A stretch of DNA of 25,338 bases from NCBI GenBank assembly GCA_037444305.1, contig JBBIMP010000058.1, positions 1-25,338 of the forward strand, given 5' to 3'. Below the pieces are notes generated by a model. That model did not search any database. It saw nothing but the letters and a program-made list of their open reading frames with translations, and had not been told where the DNA came from. Every line of letters begins with the position of its first letter. Positions within the stretch are counted from its first letter, which is position 1. Position numbers and translations under genes: made by a program. This document shows positions 21,629 through 25,338 of the stretch, piece by piece. This stretch comes from JBBIMP01 sp037444305 (lineage in GTDB: Bacteria > Acidobacteriota > UBA6911).

Positions 21629-22942
21629 CTACTGTTCTTTCAGATACGCGGCGGGCGCGATCGAGCAGATCCGCCAGGCCGGATAGAGCCCCGCTATGAG
21701 CCCGGAAAGCAGGGCCAGCGCCACGGCGACCGCGAGCATGTTGGCGTCGAGCCCGGATTCGAACAGGTTCTCAAAAATGCTGTTGATCCATTTCAGGCCC
21801 AGCGTGGAGAAGAATATTCCCAACAGCCCTCCAAGCAACCCGACCACCTCGCATTCCACGAGGTGCTGGAAGAACACGGAGGCCCTGCTGGCGCCCATGG
21901 CCCGCCTGACGGACACTTCCGGCGCCCGGGCCAGGAATTTCCCCAGGAGAATCCCGATCAGGTTCAGCGAGCAGACAACCAGGAAAAGCAGCGAGATCAC
22001 GACCAGGCTGGTGGCCATTTCGGGCACCGCCTCTGCCTCTTTCAGCCATTCCTTTACCGAAAAGAGCTTGTTGTTCATCGGGCGCTGCATGCGCCCGACC
22101 GCCTTCTGGGTGTGCACATAGGCGTTCAGGAAGTCCATGTAGGCTTCCTTCTGCTCCGCCGAGTCCAGCTGCACCCACATCTGGATCCAGATGGACTCAG
22201 AGTCCAGGAACGCCTGATAGCTGTCGCCCTCGTAGCGTTTCCAGTTCGATGTGTTGCCGGCGCTGTAAACCTCGAAGATGCGGCCGAACTCGAAGGGCAG
22301 ATAGATGTCCTCCGGCTCTGCGAACGGACTGTTGTGGGTATCGTAGAACTTGGGCAGCGGCCGCCAGGGTTTCAGCACGCCGACCACCTTGAAATGGCGG
22401 TCCTCGATCTGAACCTGCCTGCCGACGCTGTTCTCTCCCCCGAACAGCTTCTGGTTGGTTTCGTGATCGAGGACCACCACCGGGTCGGGGCCCTTTTCCG
22501 CCTGCCGGTCCCAGCCGCCCCCGTATTCGAAGGGCAGGTCAAAGAGCTTGAAAAAATCGCTGAAGCACATTCGACCCAGGGCCTTGTATGGCCTGCCGAT
22601 CTTTGCCTCCGGATGGATGTACAGCGACGCCTTGAAGCTGCCTCCCTGGAACGTGGGAATAGTGGACTTCATGATCCCGGCCATGTCCCGGTAGGTGATC
22701 TGGTTCGGCGCCTCCGTGGGATCGCTGTCGTTCCACGGCCGGTTCGGGTCCCAGTTGTCCATTTCCACGTAGTAGAGCACGCTGCTCTTTTCCGGGATGG
22801 GGTCCATCGACAGGATGTAGTGCGCCGTCACGAAGGTGGTGGAGACGCCGATGCCGAGCCCGACCGCTCCGATCATCAGGATGGAGAGGACCGGGTTGCG
22901 TCTGAGGCTTTTTGCAGCCATGCGGAGCTGATATGCAAGCAT
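21629..22942 (-). CDS. FtsX/MacB-type ABC transporter permease (first of a pair)
   Basis: A 437-residue permease with the MacB/FtsX plan. Helix 1 is at about residues 20-42 (LSILMIGAVGLGIGVSTTF) and a large periplasmic domain covers about 45-315. Three C-terminal helices lie near 318-342, 368-392 and 402-425, with the coupling segment ARAPEVSVRRAMGASRASVF. The end (GLYPAWRICSIAPAAYLKEQ) is typical. An AGGAGGA site precedes the ATG. It lies 9 bases after the ATPase gene and 13 bases before its partner permease, so all are one transcript. The two permeases differ enough to form a heterodimer. Confidence 0.92.
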   Translation of the reverse strand: MLAYQLRMAAKSLRRNPVLSILMIGAVGLGIGVSTTFVTAHYILSMDPIPEKSSVLYYVEMDNWDPNRPWNDSDPTEAPNQITYRDMAGIMKSTIPTFQGGSFKASLYIHPEAKIGRPYKALGRMCFSDFFKLFDLPFEYGGGWDRQAEKGPDPVVVLDHETNQKLFGGENSVGRQVQIEDRHFKVVGVLKPWRPLPKFYDTHNSPFAEPEDIYLPFEFGRIFEVYSAGNTSNWKRYEGDSYQAFLDSESIWIQMWVQLDSAEQKEAYMDFLNAYVHTQKAVGRMQRPMNNKLFSVKEWLKEAEAVPEMATSLVVISLLFLVVCSLNLIGILLGKFLARAPEVSVRRAMGASRASVFFQHLVECEVVGLLGGLLGIFFSTLGLKWINSIFENLFESGLDANMLAVAVALALLSGLIAGLYPAWRICSIAPAAYLKEQ

Positions 22943-22951
22943 GCGTCCTCC

Positions 22952-23668
22952 TCACGCGTGCGTCGTGATGGTCGCCGAACCGGGGAAGGAATCCGGCGAT
23001 GGCAACGCATCCACGATCTGGCCGTCCAACAGGTGCACAACACGCTGGGCCTGCGCGGCAAGCCCCGGATCATGCGTGACCATGATGATCGTGGTCCCCG
23101 CACGGTGGATCTCCGCCAGGAGAGCCATGATCTCCTCGGCCATGCTGGAATCCAGGTTCCCGGTGGGCTCGTCGGCAAGTATCAGCTTCGGCTTGCCCAC
23201 CAGGGCGCGCGCCACCGCCACCCGCTGCTGCTGGCCGCCGGACAACTGGGAGGGATGGTGCTTCATGCGCGCGTGCAGACCCACTCGGTGGAGCGCCTGC
23301 TCGATGACCTCGCGCCGCTCCTTTCCGCCCATGCCCCGGTACCGCAGGGGGACATCCACGTTATCAAAAACGTTCAGGTCCGGGATCAGATTGAAGCTCT
23401 GGAAGACGAAGCCGATCTTGCCGTTCCTGATGCGCGACATCTCCGAATCGCTCAGACGGGAGACGTCAAGGCCATCCAGTTCGTAAGTCCCGCGCTCGAA
23501 GCTGTCGAGGAGGCCGGCCACGTTGAGGAAAGTGGTCTTGCCGCAACCGGAGGGGCCCATGACGGCCACAAACTCTCCCGCCCCGACTTCCAGGTCAATG
23601 TTGTTCAGGGCGTGGGTTTCGATGGCATCCGTTCGATAAATCTTGCAGACTCGCCGCATTTTCAGCAT
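22952..23668 (-). CDS. LolD/MacB-type ABC transporter ATPase
   Basis: A 238-residue ATPase with every motif intact: Walker A GPSGCGKTT (38-46), Q-loop Q90 in FVFQSFNL, signature LSGGQ (142-146), Walker B ILADEP with E167, and H199 in VTHD. FVFQSFNLIPDLNVFDNVDVPLRYRG is characteristic of the LolD/MacB/FtsE group. A homodimer should power the two FtsX-type permeases encoded downstream. The ATG at 23668 is chosen because AAGGAG lies 9 bases upstream and the preceding in-frame codons encode no family sequence. Unlike the efflux operon at 5845-7790, one gene supplies both ATPase subunits. Confidence 0.94.
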   Translation of the reverse strand: MLKMRRVCKIYRTDAIETHALNNIDLEVGAGEFVAVMGPSGCGKTTFLNVAGLLDSFERGTYELDGLDVSRLSDSEMSRIRNGKIGFVFQSFNLIPDLNVFDNVDVPLRYRGMGGKERREVIEQALHRVGLHARMKHHPSQLSGGQQQRVAVARALVGKPKLILADEPTGNLDSSMAEEIMALLAEIHRAGTTIIMVTHDPGLAAQAQRVVHLLDGQIVDALPSPDSFPGSATITTHA

Positions 23669-23711
23669 TGTCGCCGGCTCCTTTTTCCTTGTTTGCACAA
23701 TGATGCGGCCT

Positions 23712-24983
23712 TTATTGGCGGAGAAGTATCCTTCCGGCGGATTCAAAGCGGGTCATGTCGGAGAGGATGATTTTCTCCCCCGCGGAGAGCCCGGAGGTGA
23801 CCTCCACCTCGGTCACGCTCAGGGCCCCGACGCTGATCGGTCGCAGTGACGCCGTTCCCGCCTCGACCACATAAACCTGGCGTCCCCCGAGGCTTTCCAG
23901 GAACGGCCCCCTGGGCACCTTCAATATGTTCGTGCGCGAATCCAGCAGCAGGCGTGTATCCACGCGCTGGTTCTGCTTGAGCCCCGAAGGAGCGCCCTCG
24001 CCAAAGACCACGGTGCCTTTGAACTGGCTGGCTTCCACTTCCGGTGAAAGCGACTTTACCGTGCCGGGGTACTCCTTCCCTTCGTAGAGAATGACCGCCG
24101 CGGTTCCCATGGCGATTTCGCCGGCGTAATTCTCCGGGATGAGCACCTGGACTTCAAACCTGGACAGATCTACGACGCTGAAGAGCGGCTGGTTGGCCTG
24201 AACGGTGTCTTTGTCCTTGACGTCGACGCGGGAAACCAGCCCGTCCACCGGGGATAGCACCGCCAGCTCCTTGACCTTCCTGTTCACGTCTTCGACGACG
24301 AGCCGTTGCCGGTCCACCTGCAGCTCCTTCGTCCGGACTTCAAAGCCGGTGGTTTCCCTTACCAGCCGGATTTTCTCCTGTGCATGGCTCAGGGCGAGCC
24401 GCGCGATTTCCAGGTCATCCTTGGCCTTTTCGAAGTCGATGGAACTTCCCAGTCCTTCGTCAAACAGCGTGCGGGCCCGCTCGAGGGCCTTTTCACTCGC
24501 CTTCAGCTTCAATTCCAGCAGCGCGATTTCCTGCCTGTTCTGCAGCTCGGTCTGCTGGCCGGTGATCTTGAGACGTTCCAGTTCCGACTGGATCGAGTTA
24601 AAGATCGATTGCTCCTGTTCCAGCCGGTTGCGCAACTCCGGGCTGTCGATCCGCGCCAGCAGGTCGCCTTTTTTCACAACATCGCCGGCCTTGATCAGAA
24701 TCGAGAGCACACCGTGGGAGGGGCTTACGAGGGTGGGATGATCGGACGCCACGATCTTGCCCTGCACGGAGACATCGCGCAGCAGGTCTCCCCGCGTTAC
24801 TTCGCCGATCCGGAGACGTTCCAGGCTTACGGACCGGTCGGCCTGCGCCCACCGGGTGAGGGAGGGGTACAGATAGACAATGCCCGCCACGGCAACGGCA
24901 AACGTGAAGAGGAGTCCTATCTTGACGGCATTCCCCATCTTCCGCTTCACGTGCCGGTCCATGGAAACGCCGTCCTGCTTCAC
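23712..24983 (-). CDS. MacA/HlyD-type membrane fusion protein
   Basis: A 423-residue periplasmic adaptor with an uncleaved N-terminal anchor helix (about residues 20-38, VKIGLLFTFAVAVAGIVYLY). It has a lipoyl half (VSVQGKIVASDHPTLVSPSHG), a long coiled-coil hairpin (about 115-245), a second lipoyl half (LSPVDGLVSRVDVKDKD) and beta-barrel domains. GTG at 24983 is chosen because AAGGAG lies 5 bases upstream; ATGs at 25016 and 24962 are less well placed. It is the first gene of the leftward MacAB-like operon. The ATPase follows after 43 bases. No outer membrane channel gene is linked, so the pump may use one encoded elsewhere, possibly the one at 3163-4527. Confidence 0.91.
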   Translation of the reverse strand: MKQDGVSMDRHVKRKMGNAVKIGLLFTFAVAVAGIVYLYPSLTRWAQADRSVSLERLRIGEVTRGDLLRDVSVQGKIVASDHPTLVSPSHGVLSILIKAGDVVKKGDLLARIDSPELRNRLEQEQSIFNSIQSELERLKITGQQTELQNRQEIALLELKLKASEKALERARTLFDEGLGSSIDFEKAKDDLEIARLALSHAQEKIRLVRETTGFEVRTKELQVDRQRLVVEDVNRKVKELAVLSPVDGLVSRVDVKDKDTVQANQPLFSVVDLSRFEVQVLIPENYAGEIAMGTAAVILYEGKEYPGTVKSLSPEVEASQFKGTVVFGEGAPSGLKQNQRVDTRLLLDSRTNILKVPRGPFLESLGGRQVYVVEAGTASLRPISVGALSVTEVEVTSGLSAGEKIILSDMTRFESAGRILLRQ

Positions 24984-25338
24984 CGCTACTCCTTCGAAAG
25001 ACGAAAGGCGCCACACTTCGCGGCCGCCATACTTTCTGTACGAAGGCCGTTTCTATTATGTTCCCCAAATCACGGCCGCCGACCGGGATAAAATACACAG
25101 CAGCCACTGATTTCACCGATTACACGAATTCAGACAGCGGGGCACGGGCCGATTGATTCGGGAAATCCGTAGTCAAAGAAACAGCTACAGTTCAGGTACG
25201 GGCCGGAATGGCGCTTGATTAAGGGTGACTGAAATCAGCTGTTAACGATGTCAAATCATTTGCTCAAGCCCCGAAGGGGCGGCGCAGGAAAGACATAATG
25301 GAGTGACCGGTCCCCATCGCGTAGCATTCGTGGGTTGT
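24984..25338. other. Upstream region of the MacAB-like operon, no gene seen
   Basis: This 355-base stretch contains the presumed promoter of the leftward operon. CATAAT on the reverse strand near 25035-25040 is a possible -10, but no good -35 accompanies it. A repeat-like phrase (GATTTCACCGATTACACGAATT) lies at 25109-25130 and a REP-like hairpin at 25268-25280. No convincing reading frame or RNA gene was found before the window edge. Confidence 0.45.
25268..25280. repeat. REP-like palindrome
   Basis: GCCCCGAAGGGGC is a perfect 5-bp stem around GAA, followed by GGCGCAGGAAAGACATAATGG. The phrase resembles GC-rich extragenic palindromes found in many copies in some bacterial genomes. Only one copy is in the window, so repetition cannot be confirmed here. 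Confidence 0.45.

Noticed and set aside
21317..23770. Very long rightward open frame (817 codons) opposite the MacAB-like operon
   Set aside because: It spans parts of three well-supported genes in antisense and is rich in His, Gly and Arg, as expected of a mirror frame.
1..25338. tRNA, rRNA, riboswitch, insertion sequence or prophage genes
   Set aside because: No cloverleaf, rRNA-like segment, transposase, integrase or phage protein was seen by eye on either strand; a covariance-model search would be needed to exclude small RNAs.

Overview
The window is about 25 kb of GC-rich bacterial DNA. It has tightly packed genes, mostly Shine-Dalgarno-led starts (including GTG starts) and short dispersed intergenic repeats. 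The mix of an S9D-type secreted peptidase, an exported RidA-repeat protein, an M14 peptidase with a signal peptide, DUF433/DUF5615 and VapBC-like toxin-antitoxin pairs, and several ABC efflux systems with FtsX-type permeases would fit Acidobacteriota or a similar soil or aquifer Gram-negative. That assignment is inference; no marker gene fixes it. The outer-membrane efflux protein and the membrane fusion proteins show a two-membrane envelope.

Layout. 1-55: the start of a leftward secreted protein cut by the window edge. 56-492: no gene, but a tandem 16-bp duplication and a REP-like palindrome. 493-1899 (-): M20 metallopeptidase of the CNDP2 type with a clear sigma70 promoter. 1975-2358 (-): DoxX-family membrane protein. 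2525-10029 (+): a seven-gene operon coding for a TetR regulator, TolC-like outer membrane protein, lipoprotein-type HlyD adaptor, two separate ABC ATPases and two ABC-2 permeases. This is the E. coli CecR-YbhGFSR layout with YbhF split in two genes and an outer-membrane channel added. 10133-10806 (+): ribbon-helix-helix antitoxin and PIN toxin.

10952-13372 (+): secreted S9 prolyl-oligopeptidase-like enzyme. 13488-14693 (-): exported protein with three tandem RidA domains. 14883-16571 (-): exported M14 zinc carboxypeptidase-like protein. 16915-17814 (+): exported M23 (LytM) peptidase. 17880-18425 (-): DUF433/DUF5615 toxin-antitoxin pair. 18628-20373 (+): three overlapping genes for a small membrane protein, a DinB/DfsB-like protein and a SAM methyltransferase. 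20413-24983 (-): a MacAB-like operon of a membrane-anchored adaptor, a LolD/MacB-type ATPase and two FtsX-type permeases. 24984-25338: no gene; a REP-like hairpin near the edge.

The most notable observations are these. (1) A near-perfect 33-bp palindrome covers the promoter and start codon of the TetR gene, so the pump operon looks autoregulated and its first gene leaderless. (2) The two pump ATPases carry complementary motif defects that fall in one composite ATP site: the H-loop His is lost in the first and the signature motif is altered in the second. (3) Three regulator or antitoxin genes share a leaderless promoter arrangement. (4) Three RidA domains are fused behind a signal peptide. 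(5) A family of TTCGTG-type repeats lies in gene gaps, forming long inverted pairs in places.
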